Below, piece after piece: positions 8,197 to 15,053 of a stretch of 36,591 nucleotides of DNA. The stretch's first letter is position 1. Every line of letters starts with the position of its first letter. A model generated the notes under the pieces. That model had not been told where the DNA came from and ran no database searches. It saw only the letters and a program-made list of their open reading frames with translations. The translations under genes and the position numbers were made by a program. This DNA is from a bacterium (lineage in GTDB: Bacteria > Patescibacteria > Dojkabacteria > SC72), in the NCBI GenBank assembly GCA_029553845.1, contig JAKPKF010000080.1, positions 1 through 36,591 of the forward strand, read 5' to 3'.

Positions 8197-8283
8197 TGGA
8201 GGTGCGTACGAGAGTCGAACTCGTATAGGGAAAATTCCCACTCTTTTGCAGAGAGCTCCGTATCCAATTCCGGTCACCGCACC
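8197..8283 (-). tRNA. tRNA with Cys anticodon (GCA) and long variable arm
   Basis: 87 nt. Anticodon loop CTGCAAA is flanked by GCTCT/AGAGT. The variable region is 15 nt and can form a GGGAA/TTCCC stem, so the molecule is class II, whereas bacterial tRNA-Cys is normally class I. The discriminator is U, a known cysteine identity base, and CCA is encoded. The D-arm text GGAATTGG resembles leucine tRNAs. It is probably cysteine-accepting, but mixed identity is possible. Confidence 0.8.
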
Positions 8284-8421
8284 AATTTGCCAGTAAGTGA
8301 ACTCTCGCTCTGGCGTGCCATCAATTACGCGTCACTTCCGCGACTCACCGTAAGCTGACTCGAGTGAGTAATACCGAATTTAAAGACGTATTTATGTTTC
8401 GTCTGTCACCAGCGGTAAAAA
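8284..8421 (-). other. Structured non-tRNA gap in the tRNA array
   Basis: These 138 bases contain no tRNA and no convincing reading frame. On the minus strand they hold several short hairpins, including GCCAG/CTGGC, ACTCAC/GTGAGT and CGCG/CGCG stems, and the stretch is less AT-rich than its surroundings. It may be a small structured RNA or the remains of deleted tRNAs. Confidence 0.35.
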
Positions 8422-8496
8422 TGGTGGTAGTAGTGAGAATCGAACTCACATCGTAGAGCTTATGAGACTCCTGTTCAGCCGTTGAACTATACTACC
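8422..8496 (-). tRNA. tRNA with CAT anticodon (elongator Met or Ile2)
   Basis: 75 nt, anticodon loop CTCATAA in a weak stem, A discriminator, encoded CCA. The D stem GTTC/GAAC has pyrimidine 11 and purine 24, as in elongators. Methionine versus lysidine-modified isoleucine cannot be decided from sequence. Confidence 0.85.
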
Positions 8497-8654
8497 AAAC
8501 ATCTCTCGTTGGGGTAGTTATTTCCTATAATTATTCCGAACTACTCTAATAGGTTTCGTTCGCCGAGCGTGGTTATCTCGGTGCTACTGCTCCCTGTGGG
8601 ATTTCGGGCATTCTTGATATAAATACCAAGACCGATCTTACGATCTGAGAGAAT
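8497..8654 (-). other. 158-base gap in the tRNA array
   Basis: No tRNA is seen. On the minus strand there are hairpins CCGAG/CTCGG (9-base loop) and a longer TAGTT/AACTA pairing. An open frame crosses it, but its start lies inside tRNA-Gly, so it is probably not coding. Confidence 0.3.
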
Positions 8655-8732
8655 TGGAGCGCTCTGAGGGACTCGAACCCTCACTTCAAGTTTGGAAAAC
8701 TCGATTGCTGAACCGTTAAACAATAAGAGCGC
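8655..8732 (-). tRNA. tRNA-Gly(TCC)
   Basis: 78 nt, anticodon loop TTTCCAA, perfect GCGCTCT/AGAGCGC acceptor stem, U discriminator, encoded CCA. Confidence 0.9.
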
Positions 8733-8738
8733 GTAAAA

Positions 8739-8827
8739 TGGTGGGGATACCGAGACTCGAACTCGGATTGAGTTTTACCTCATTTCGCTGTCTAAAAGCG
8801 ACGCTTTACCAATTTTGCTATATCCCC
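8739..8827 (-). tRNA. tRNA-Leu(TAG)
   Basis: 89 nt class II tRNA with anticodon loop TTTAGAC in a TCGCT/AGCGA stem, long variable arm, A discriminator and encoded CCA. Confidence 0.92.
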
Positions 8828-8834
8828 GAAATAG

Positions 8835-8923
8835 TGGGGCCTAAGAAGAGATTTGAACTCTTGTGCGGAGAAACTCCGTCCGGTTTACAAAACCGGTGCA
8901 ATCAACCACTATGCGACTTAGGC
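8835..8923 (-). tRNA. tRNA with Thr anticodon (TGT) on a serine-like class II body
   Basis: 89 nt. Anticodon loop TTTGTAA in a CCGGT/ACCGG stem, so it should read ACA. The variable region is 17 nt with a CGGAG/CTCCG stem, a class II feature not expected for tRNA-Thr. The D-arm to anticodon-stem text GGTTGATTGCACCGGT is close to bacterial tRNA-Ser(UGA). The discriminator is C and CCA is encoded. Since SerRS ignores the anticodon and recognises the long arm, serine charging is conceivable. Confidence 0.8.
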
Positions 8924-8929
8924 GTAAGA

Positions 8930-9006
8930 TGGGAGCGGAAGATGGAATCGAACCACGTCAGTAAGCTTATGAGACTAACCGGGGAGCCAGCACCCCTTCA
9001 ACCGCT
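8930..9006 (-). tRNA. tRNA with CAT anticodon, possibly initiator-like
   Basis: 77 nt, anticodon loop CTCATAA, encoded CCA. The D arm pairs GGGG with CCCC, which would place a purine at 11 and pyrimidine at 24 as in initiator tRNAs. The acceptor stem has two T-T mismatches and the T stem is weak, so it may be degenerate. Confidence 0.7.
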
Positions 9007-9008
9007 AA

Positions 9009-9084
9009 TGGTACCCCCGACGAGATTTGAACTCGTATAGATAGACTGAAAATCTATTATCCTAAACCGTTAGATGACAGGGGC
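9009..9084 (-). tRNA. tRNA-Glu(TTC)
   Basis: 76 nt, anticodon loop TTTTCAG in an ATAGA/TCTAT stem, A discriminator, encoded CCA. It follows the neighbouring tRNA by two bases. Confidence 0.9.
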
Positions 9085-9088
9085 AAAA

Positions 9089-9167
9089 TGGTGCAAGAGG
9101 TGGTAGTTGAAACCACACGAATTAACTGATTAAGAGTCAGTTGCCCGTCCACTGTAGCTTCTCTTGC
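9089..9167 (-). tRNA. tRNA-Lys(CTT)
   Basis: 79 nt, anticodon loop CTCTTAA in a perfect ACTGA/TCAGT stem, GCAAGAG/CTCTTGC acceptor stem, encoded CCA. Confidence 0.9.
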
Positions 9168-9176
9168 GTATTTAAA

Positions 9177-9253
9177 TGGTGGACACAGATGGGAATCAAA
9201 CCCACAACATCCTGAATGCAAATCAGGTGCTCTATCAATTGAGCTACTGGCCC
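9177..9253 (-). tRNA. tRNA-Ala(TGC)
   Basis: 77 nt, anticodon loop TTTGCAT in a CCTGA/TCAGG stem, encoded CCA. The acceptor stem has the G3-U70 pair that marks alanine tRNAs, but its lower half is poorly paired. Confidence 0.87.
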
Positions 9254-9265
9254 GTATAATACAAG

Positions 9266-9343
9266 TGGTGGGGATACACAGACTCGAACCGTGACATCTT
9301 TCGGATGTAAACCGAAGGTTTTAACCAATTAAACTATATCCCC
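9266..9343 (-). tRNA. tRNA-Val(TAC)
   Basis: 78 nt, anticodon loop TTTACAT in a TTCGG/CCGAA stem, perfect GGGGATA acceptor stem, encoded CCA. Confidence 0.92.
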
Positions 9344-9350
9344 GAAATAG

Positions 9351-9442
9351 TGGTGGGTACGGTTGGAATTGAACCAACAATGTTACCTTATAGGAATAGA
9401 TTTACAGTCTATCGTGACACAACCAGTAGTCACCTCATACCC
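9351..9442 (-). tRNA. tRNA-Tyr(GTA)
   Basis: 92 nt class II tRNA, as expected for bacterial tyrosine. Anticodon loop CTGTAAA in an ATAGA/TCTAT stem, encoded CCA. Confidence 0.92.
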
Positions 9443-9447
9443 AGAAA

Positions 9448-9522
9448 TGGTGCTGTCGGTCGGATTCGAACCGACACTTTACGATTTAAAAGAACGCTAC
9501 TTTACCATTAAGTTACAACAGC
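9448..9522 (-). tRNA. tRNA-Lys(TTT)
   Basis: 75 nt, anticodon loop CTTTTAA, A discriminator, encoded CCA. The anticodon stem has one T-T mismatch. A candidate promoter lies just upstream. Confidence 0.87.
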
Positions 9523-9551
9523 ATGTATAAATTGTCAAAGATCTTAATATC

Positions 9552-9579
9552 AATATATAATATATTGACAATATTGCAA
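9552..9579 (-). promoter_or_regulatory. Candidate internal promoter of the tRNA array
   Basis: On the minus strand TTGCAA, a 16-base spacer and TATATT lie in the only AT-rich gap between tRNA-Phe and tRNA-Lys(TTT). It would restart transcription for the distal tRNAs. The -35 resembles the TTGCAT boxes found elsewhere in this window. Confidence 0.4.
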
Positions 9580-9585
9580 CTAAAA

Positions 9586-9660
9586 TGGTGGGATAAGTCA
9601 GACTTGAACTGACAACACAGAGTGCTTCAAACTCCTGCTCTACATTGGAGCTATTATCCC
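9586..9660 (-). tRNA. tRNA-Phe(GAA)
   Basis: 75 nt, anticodon loop TTGAAGC, perfect GGGATAA acceptor stem, A discriminator, encoded CCA. Confidence 0.9.
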
Positions 9661-9675
9661 AAATATAAATTAACA

Positions 9676-9750
9676 TGGCGCCCTATACGAGACTTGAACT
9701 CGTAACCTTTCCTTAGACAGAGGACTGCTCTACGTTAGAGCTAATAGGGC
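9676..9750 (-). tRNA. tRNA-Asp(GTC)
   Basis: 75 nt, anticodon loop CTGTCTA, G discriminator as expected for aspartate, encoded CCA. Position 37 appears to be U rather than a purine. Confidence 0.88.
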
Positions 9751-9756
9751 TTAGAA

Positions 9757-9836
9757 TGGCTTCTGAGAATGGAGTTGAACCATTATCGAAAACACAGATT
9801 AACAGTCTGCCGGCTTACCAGTTAGCCTACTCAGAA
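9757..9836 (-). tRNA. tRNA-Asn(GTT)
   Basis: 80 nt, anticodon loop CTGTTAA in a GCAGA/TCTGT stem, G discriminator, encoded CCA, slightly long 9-nt variable loop. Confidence 0.9.
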
Positions 9837-9841
9837 ACAAA

Positions 9842-9916
9842 TGGCTGGGACCGAGTGAATTGAACACCCATACTGCGAGTCAAAGTCGCGTATAATAACC
9901 GTTATATGAGATCCCA
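9842..9916 (-). tRNA. tRNA-Gln(TTG)
   Basis: 75 nt, anticodon loop CTTTGAC, a U1-A72 first pair and G discriminator as in bacterial glutamine tRNAs, encoded CCA. Confidence 0.9.
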
Positions 9917-9921
9917 AATAG

Positions 9922-9997
9922 TGGTAGTCAAGGTGGGGTTCGAACCCACTTCCGTTGCGTTATCAACACAATGCTCATCCATATGAGCTTCTTGACT
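9922..9997 (-). tRNA. tRNA-Ile(GAT)
   Basis: 76 nt, anticodon loop TTGATAA, perfect AGTCAAG acceptor stem, A discriminator, encoded CCA. Confidence 0.92.
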
Positions 9998-10016
9998 GTA
10001 AATATGAATAATTCAA

Positions 10017-10090
10017 TATAAGCGCGGGGATTTGAACCCCGGATCTTTCCGCCCCAAACGGAACGCGATACCAAGCTACGCTACGCTTAT
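10017..10090 (-). tRNA. tRNA-Pro(TGG) without encoded CCA
   Basis: The anticodon loop is TTTGGGG in a TTCCG/CGGAA stem. Unlike the other 21 tRNAs of the array it has no CCA after the A discriminator. Its acceptor stem is instead extended to a 14-bp perfect helix (arms 10011-10024 and 10084-10097). Maturation would need 3' trimming, for example by RNase Z, and CCA addition. It is the first tRNA of the array. Confidence 0.9.
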
Positions 10091-10169
10091 ATTGAATCAT
10101 CCTATATCTCGATTAGCGTTATTATAACTCCGACGCTTGAGCGGCTTTAGTAATTTCAAAGATCAAAAA

Positions 10170-10198
10170 TAAACCCCGAGCTTTTTCTTGCTCGGGGT
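10170..10198 (-). terminator. Terminator after the small gene below nrdG
   Basis: A 9-bp GC-rich stem (ACCCCGAGC and its complement) followed on the minus strand by TTTATTTTT. It ends the short transcript starting at the promoter near 10376 and isolates the tRNA array. Confidence 0.75.
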
Positions 10199-10217
10199 GT
10201 GATGGTTTTTTGGTTAG

Positions 10218-10328
10218 TTAAATAACCTTATCATCACACCTACCGAACTTAGTATTAAATGTATATGCTCCGGACATATCAATACTACATTCATTTCGGA
10301 GTGTTGTATGTTTCTGTGACGGTTGCAT
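10218..10328 (-). CDS. Small 36-residue protein of unknown function
   Basis: An ATG frame starting MQPSQKHTTLRNE and ending FGRCDDKVI. It has two cysteines, no membrane segment and no recognised motif. It is framed by a well-formed promoter 21 bases upstream and a strong terminator 20 bases downstream, so a dedicated short transcript is likely. No clear ribosome-binding site is present, and the transcript could instead be a regulatory RNA. Confidence 0.42.
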   Translation of the reverse strand: MQPSQKHTTLRNECSIDMSGAYTFNTKFGRCDDKVI

Positions 10329-10348
10329 ATTTATTAATTACTTAGACA

Positions 10349-10376
10349 ATAGTATGATGTTTTTTGTTAAAGTCAA
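10349..10376 (-). promoter_or_regulatory. Sigma70-like promoter
   Basis: On the minus strand TTGACT, a 16-base AT-rich spacer and TACTAT lie between the nrdG stop and the small gene at 10328. The flank TTATTGACTTTA resembles the TTATTGCAT promoters described elsewhere in the window. Confidence 0.55.
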
Positions 10377-10389
10377 TAACTTTTTCTAA

Positions 10390-10875
10390 CTATTTTGATA
10401 TAATTTCTGCGTATTGATTATCGGATGCTAAACTTACTCCTAATATTTTATCAACATGCGGAATTTGATCAGGTACAAATCTACCAAACTTAACAATTAT
10501 ATTAGGGTATTGAGATAATTGATTTATTTGATCAATTATCTCAGATTTATTATATCCGGTATATATTACAATATCTGCATTTGTACTAGATCTAAAATCA
10601 GAAATTAATCCAAGTAGAAATTCAAAAGAATCAAAAGCTTCTAAACCCCCGATTACTAAAGCTTTAGTAATCGGGTTTTCATTAAAACGTTTGACTATTG
10701 ATAATGTATCTACCGTGATAGTGGGTAGACGTGATATTAAACTATTATGACACTTAACTTTAAAATTACATTCCTTCTCACACTTAAAAGTGCATGTAGG
10801 AAATGCGATATACATAGATGGTGTCTTATAATTTACAAAATCTTCATCAACAATAGTTTTAACGTGTATCAACAT
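10390..10875 (-). CDS. nrdG: Anaerobic ribonucleotide reductase activating protein (NrdG-like radical SAM)
   Basis: The 161-residue protein has an N-terminal iron-sulfur motif with C28, C32 and C36 (CTFKCEKEC), followed by C42, then a Rossmann-like core with VIGGLEAF and DIVIYTGY strands typical of NrdG. It lies one base after nrdD, whose glycyl radical such enzymes generate using S-adenosylmethionine and a 4Fe-4S cluster. Canonical NrdG has CX3CX2C; here the spacing is CX3CX3C, which fits a divergent subfamily of activases. The stop is TAG. Function is well supported by context. Confidence 0.82.
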   Translation of the reverse strand: MLIHVKTIVDEDFVNYKTPSMYIAFPTCTFKCEKECNFKVKCHNSLISRLPTITVDTLSIVKRFNENPITKALVIGGLEAFDSFEFLLGLISDFRSSTNADIVIYTGYNKSEIIDQINQLSQYPNIIVKFGRFVPDQIPHVDKILGVSLASDNQYAEIISK

Positions 10876-10876
10876 A

Positions 10877-12799
10877 TTACACTAAATCCTTAGTCATCTC
10901 AGCATGATCATACCAGCGTCGGGTTGTGAATTCCTTAAATCTATCCTTAGAATATGCTTTAGATGGTACTAGGTACCCCACAATTCGTTGATATGTATCA
11001 AATACTGGTTCACCACACTCAGGGCAATTATTACTACCGACGAATCCGTGATGATTTTTACATACGTTAATCTTGGTGTTGAATGCGAAATACATTACAC
11101 CGCTTTTTGCAATATATTGTAACATTTCCCAGGCACTTTCAGTGTTAGGGAAATTATTTTCAATGTTGATATGTGCGATAGCACCACCAGAGCATTTCTT
11201 ATCTAAAATAGAACTCAATCTAACCTTTTCATTAATTGAGCACTTTTCAGATAACGGAATCCATTGATTTGAATATATGAACTTACCGGTAGATCCAAAC
11301 AATAGGTTATCTTTCTGACATAATACGATTGCGCAACGCTCAGCTGGAACAGATTCCACATTAAATGAATAATCTTTTGTGAATGAGTCTTTTACTTCGT
11401 TAATCGCATCGAATATCTTACTAGCTAACTCAATACCCTCAGGTGTATAACTCTTATATCCGAATTCATCTGTTTTAATATATCCAAATGATTCTACTAC
11501 TTCATACAATCCGAGAATACCTACCGTGCAATATTGTTTAGCCATTTCAATACCACCATCAGTATAATTAGGTAGTAGACCCTTTTCAATGTTTCGTTGA
11601 ATAATATGTCTAATAACATCTAATGTTTTACAACATAGAGTAACTCGCTTCTTTAATATACTAAGATACTTCTTTTCGTCCTTATTAGATTCAAGAGCAA
11701 CACGCATTAAATTGACAGTATTAACCTTAACAGAACCAATAGATAATGCGGTACCACCGATAGAATTAATAAAAGCGCTTAGTTTTGATGTATCTGATAC
11801 TAAACGGCAGCAGTTTGATAGAGATGTTACATCTTCACTAATAAAGAAATTACTATCATTCCATGTAGTATTATGATCACTACACCATTTAGCAAATTCT
11901 TCATCTACGAATTTACCATCTCTATACAGTAGTGAATAAGTTAATACAGGGAAAGTAAATAGATTTTCTTTACGGATATTAGATACCACTTCCATGAAAA
12001 TCTTTTGATGTGTAATAATGTTTTCAATCTCATCAATTACATACGTACCGTCGGGGTATTGAACGCCACCAAATAATGACTGTAGGTAATTACGATCAAA
12101 AATTGTCATATTTACGAATGCAGTTTGATCTACCCGCATGAATGGTTGATTCAATCGGTATACTAATTTCTGGAATATTTGACGGACATAATAATCCTTA
12201 TCTTTAATAATATGTCCTGTTTCACAGTCCTTTTTCCAGAAATAATATGTCCAGATTAATACATTTGCGATGCCCACCGCACCGCTAGATCTATTTGATG
12301 TATAACTGATATACTCAATAACATCATCAATAAATGTGGTTAGATGTTTAGGTGCTTTAGCATTGTATTTACCTAAGAAGAATAAACCTTCAGTTGCTAG
12401 TCGAGTTAAATCGTATGAATAGCAATATGGCATGAATGTCGATGTGTGAGAGTCATGTAGGTACATAGCCCCAGTATATTCAGCTTCAAGCCAATCCTTT
12501 GCTGTTTTTAGTCCATACTTCTTCTTAAGTTCATAGAATATCTTATTAAATGCAAAAAGTTTATCGTGTGATTTTCCCTTTTCAGATAATAAACTTCTAA
12601 TATCTCTCGTGGAAGCATTTGCATTAGAATCAATAGTTGCATCTGCAACACTCTTATCGATAAAACCATCAATAAAATCTGAGAAATTTAGTTGAGAATC
12701 ATGAAAGCCGTTAAGCAATTCAAAATCTTCACCATATTCGCTTGAAATCTTATGATATGCGCTTTCGAAATCTTTTTTAACTTTTACTGTAGTAATCAT
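10877..12799 (-). CDS. nrdD: Anaerobic ribonucleoside-triphosphate reductase (class III)
   Basis: The 640-residue protein carries the NrdD pattern throughout: LHDSHTSTFMPYCYSYDL in the N-terminal half, NRSSGAVGIANVLIWTYYF, and a C-terminal zinc region containing CPECG. The glycyl radical motif RIVGYL places the radical glycine at about G608. It reduces ribonucleotides to deoxyribonucleotides without oxygen, using NrdG for activation. The protein is shorter than the E. coli enzyme and seems to lack an N-terminal ATP-cone, so allosteric activity control may be missing. It overlaps the glutaredoxin gene by 4 bases and is followed directly by nrdG, forming a compact operon. Confidence 0.93.
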   Translation of the reverse strand: MITTVKVKKDFESAYHKISSEYGEDFELLNGFHDSQLNFSDFIDGFIDKSVADATIDSNANASTRDIRSLLSEKGKSHDKLFAFNKIFYELKKKYGLKTAKDWLEAEYTGAMYLHDSHTSTFMPYCYSYDLTRLATEGLFFLGKYNAKAPKHLTTFIDDVIEYISYTSNRSSGAVGIANVLIWTYYFWKKDCETGHIIKDKDYYVRQIFQKLVYRLNQPFMRVDQTAFVNMTIFDRNYLQSLFGGVQYPDGTYVIDEIENIITHQKIFMEVVSNIRKENLFTFPVLTYSLLYRDGKFVDEEFAKWCSDHNTTWNDSNFFISEDVTSLSNCCRLVSDTSKLSAFINSIGGTALSIGSVKVNTVNLMRVALESNKDEKKYLSILKKRVTLCCKTLDVIRHIIQRNIEKGLLPNYTDGGIEMAKQYCTVGILGLYEVVESFGYIKTDEFGYKSYTPEGIELASKIFDAINEVKDSFTKDYSFNVESVPAERCAIVLCQKDNLLFGSTGKFIYSNQWIPLSEKCSINEKVRLSSILDKKCSGGAIAHINIENNFPNTESAWEMLQYIAKSGVMYFAFNTKINVCKNHHGFVGSNNCPECGEPVFDTYQRIVGYLVPSKAYSKDRFKEFTTRRWYDHAEMTKDLV

Positions 12800-12993
12800 A
12801 GTGAATTTACAAAATTAATAGCATCTACAAAACCCATGCGTCGATCATTATAATCAAGTACAGGAGATTCTGTAATACCTAATTGTATCATTTCATCTAC
12901 ATTAGTAAATGTAGTGAACTCGATATTTTTTGACTTTAATTTACTCTCTAATACCCGACATTTTGGGCAATGGGTAGTATATAATATAATCAT
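12796..12993 (-). CDS. Glutaredoxin/NrdH-like thiol protein
   Basis: The 65-residue product starts MIILYTTHCPKC with the redox pair C9-C12, then IEFTTF, ESPVL with a cis-proline (thioredoxin fold) and a C-terminal helix. Glutaredoxins of this size recycle reductases or their partners. The 4-base overlap with nrdD suggests it serves ribonucleotide reduction or redox balance. Formate is the usual class III reductant, but thioredoxin- or glutaredoxin-dependent variants are known. Confidence 0.82.
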   Translation of the reverse strand: MIILYTTHCPKCRVLESKLKSKNIEFTTFTNVDEMIQLGITESPVLDYNDRRMGFVDAINFVNSL

Positions 12994-13008
12994 AATATAT
13001 AGAAAAAT

Positions 13009-13033
13009 ATACTAGCATATTAAATGCTAGTAT
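13009..13033 (-). terminator. Hairpin after the phosphoribosyltransferase gene
   Basis: A 10-bp perfect stem (ATACTAGCAT and its complement) with a 5-base loop, followed on the minus strand by ATTTTTC. It ends the upstream clamp-loader/phosphoribosyltransferase transcript before the glutaredoxin-nrdD-nrdG operon. The stem is AT-rich, so efficiency may be modest. Confidence 0.5.
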
Positions 13034-13056
13034 GTTACTTACGTCAATAATTTTTA

Positions 13057-13566
13057 TTAGCTATTTAGTGTATGAATGTCTGGACGATTACGATATAAAC
13101 CATTGTGATCTAACCCGTAACCAATAACAAAATTATTAGGTATATTAAACCCAACGAAAGTAGCTTCAAATGGTACTTTCCTACATTCCTTCTTATCTAA
13201 TAAAACACAAGTCTTAAGTGATCTTGGTTTCATATTAGATATTACATTAGTAATATTATGTAGTGTCAATCCGGTGTCTAATATATCATCTACTAATAAT
13301 ATATCAGTATTTTCGATATTATCAATATGATTAAGATTGTTAATCGCTAATACTCCAGTGCTCGTAGTACCTTTATAACTAGACGCTTTAATACTATCTA
13401 GATATATATAGCCGTTTAATTGCCGTATTAAATCGGCAGTAAACACTATAGATCCATTAAGAATACTGATAACGGTTAATGGGTGTGTAAGATCTCGAGA
13501 GTTATCAATTTCTTTTGCTAATTCAATAACTCTCTGCTGTATTTGGTTTTTATCTATTAAAATCAT
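13057..13566 (-). CDS. hpt: Hypoxanthine/guanine phosphoribosyltransferase
   Basis: The 169-residue product matches the type I PRTase fold. The PRPP loop is ILLVDDILDTGLTL near residues 88-101, preceded by the flexible-loop region IKASSYKGTT and followed by KTCVLLDKKECR and FVIGYGLDHNGLYRNRPDI, the purine-binding end of Hpt enzymes. It salvages hypoxanthine or guanine to IMP or GMP in the cytoplasm. Its start overlaps the stop of the clamp-loader gene by 4 bases, so replication and nucleotide supply genes are co-expressed. Phage-borne Hpt is uncommon. Confidence 0.88.
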   Translation of the reverse strand: MILIDKNQIQQRVIELAKEIDNSRDLTHPLTVISILNGSIVFTADLIRQLNGYIYLDSIKASSYKGTTSTGVLAINNLNHIDNIENTDILLVDDILDTGLTLHNITNVISNMKPRSLKTCVLLDKKECRKVPFEATFVGFNIPNNFVIGYGLDHNGLYRNRPDIHTLNS

Positions 13567-14504
13567 TGAGTATTTGCAAGAGCAATAATAGCTGCATAGC
13601 AGTTAATTTCTGGATCCATAACAGTAGTATGTCTAAACATATGTTCTGCTAATATGATCATAAATTTACGTTTACGTTCTTTATGTTGTGATAAATTTGT
13701 ATCAATATCTACAGCATTGAACATATCTTTGAGTAATCCGTGATAATCTTTATTATATACCGTATCGTTTTCAATAATATATCTACGTATAGCGGTTACA
13801 TCCTCACCAGATATTACCTTACTGAGTACACCCTGCGCGAAATCTAACCCAGCATTTAATTGCTGAATGTTAAGCTTTCCGTCTATTATACTCTTAGCTA
13901 CGACATTAATAATTTTTCTGATGTCAGGATATACATTCCTAATGAGAGTTATTAGGTTAATCTTTTGATCAGTATTTACAGAAATCTTTTCACTTACTAA
14001 TATTTCGCTTATACGCTTAATACAGCCTTCAATAGATGGTATAATATCATAATCCTGACATCTACTTTGTATAGCTTGAATGATTTTATATCGATAATTA
14101 GCGGTTAAAATGAATCGTACATTGTTGGAATATTCTTCCATACAATTACGTAAAGCTTGTTGAGCTTGAATTGATAACCCGTCCGCTTCATCCAGAATAA
14201 TAACTTTGAGCTTACCATCAATACTCTTAGTGGTAGCAAAACTCATTATCTTAGTACGAATAGTATCAATACCGTTTTCATCTGATGCGTTAATGTATAG
14301 ATATGTACAATCAAGAATATCAGTAACTATAATCTTAGCAAGAGATGTTTTACCCTGACCGGGCGGACTTACAAACAATAAATGGGGTATAGTTTGTTGA
14401 GATCTAAACTCTTCAAACTTCTCTTTTATGGTATCTGATAGTATAATCTCCCTGAGTACTTTCGGTCTATATTTCTCTACCCACAGATTTGAAAATATAT
14501 CCAT
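13563..14504 (-). CDS. Sliding-clamp loader subunit (RFC small / T4 gp44-like AAA+ ATPase)
   Basis: The 313-residue protein starts with the RFC signature WVEKYRPKVL. It has Walker A SPPGQGKT (46-53), Walker B VIILDEAD (101-108), sensor 1 FILTANY (131-137) and the arginine-finger SRC box (147-149). It should load the phage clamp onto primed DNA. In T4 this subunit works with gp62 and gp45, neither of which is visible here. The gene is in line with dUTPase upstream and hpt downstream, a DNA-replication/nucleotide operon. Confidence 0.9.
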   Translation of the reverse strand: MDIFSNLWVEKYRPKVLREIILSDTIKEKFEEFRSQQTIPHLLFVSPPGQGKTSLAKIIVTDILDCTYLYINASDENGIDTIRTKIMSFATTKSIDGKLKVIILDEADGLSIQAQQALRNCMEEYSNNVRFILTANYRYKIIQAIQSRCQDYDIIPSIEGCIKRISEILVSEKISVNTDQKINLITLIRNVYPDIRKIINVVAKSIIDGKLNIQQLNAGLDFAQGVLSKVISGEDVTAIRRYIIENDTVYNKDYHGLLKDMFNAVDIDTNLSQHKERKRKFMIILAEHMFRHTTVMDPEINCYAAIIALANTQ

Positions 14505-14509
14505 ATTTA

Positions 14510-14974
14510 TTATCGACCCGAATTACCGAAACCGGCTGCACCACGATTAGTTTCTTCTATTGTATCACTCCAGCCTACACTAGGTTTGATGAGTGGGAAG
14601 AATGCAAGTTGAGCAATTCTATCACCCTTTTGTACTTGATAGTCCTTATCTGAGAAATTATATAGTTTGATACCTAAATCGCCTCTATATGGGTTATCTA
14701 TAACACCTAAATGAGGTTGAATACCGTGTTTAAATCCCATACCACTTCTAGGTAATACAATAAACCAGATGTTTGGTGTTACACTAGCAACGGTTAATCC
14801 GGTCGGAACTATAGCAGATCCGTTTGCGGGGATAAAAACATCTTCAACTGCAGTAACATCTAGTCCGGTGTCTTCATCTCTCTTACTACCCGGTAATACT
14901 GCATCTGGATGAGTTTTCTTAAATTGAATACTATATTCTGATTCAAATGTATCGAAACAAGCTGATAATGACAT
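14510..14974 (-). CDS. dut: dUTP diphosphatase
   Basis: The 154-residue product shows the five trimeric dUTPase motifs in order: DTGLDV, PRSGMG, GVIDNPYRGDLGIKL with the catalytic-water aspartate, GDRIAQL, and the C-terminal glycine-rich RGAAGFGNSG arm. It converts dUTP to dUMP and pyrophosphate, keeping uracil out of phage DNA and feeding thymidylate synthesis. Length is normal. It is the first gene of the minus-strand operon starting in the divergent region near 15000. Confidence 0.95.
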   Translation of the reverse strand: MSLSACFDTFESEYSIQFKKTHPDAVLPGSKRDEDTGLDVTAVEDVFIPANGSAIVPTGLTVASVTPNIWFIVLPRSGMGFKHGIQPHLGVIDNPYRGDLGIKLYNFSDKDYQVQKGDRIAQLAFFPLIKPSVGWSDTIEETNRGAAGFGNSGR

Positions 14975-15053
14975 ATTTGTAAGTTATTAAATGTACAGGA
15001 TATATTATATGTTATATGCTTGTAAATTCTACTATATCATCTAAATATTTGAT

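Noticed and set aside
8062..9328. Open frames of 60-100 codons inside the tRNA array
   Set aside because: They run across tRNA genes and translate T-arm text; none has a family-like composition.
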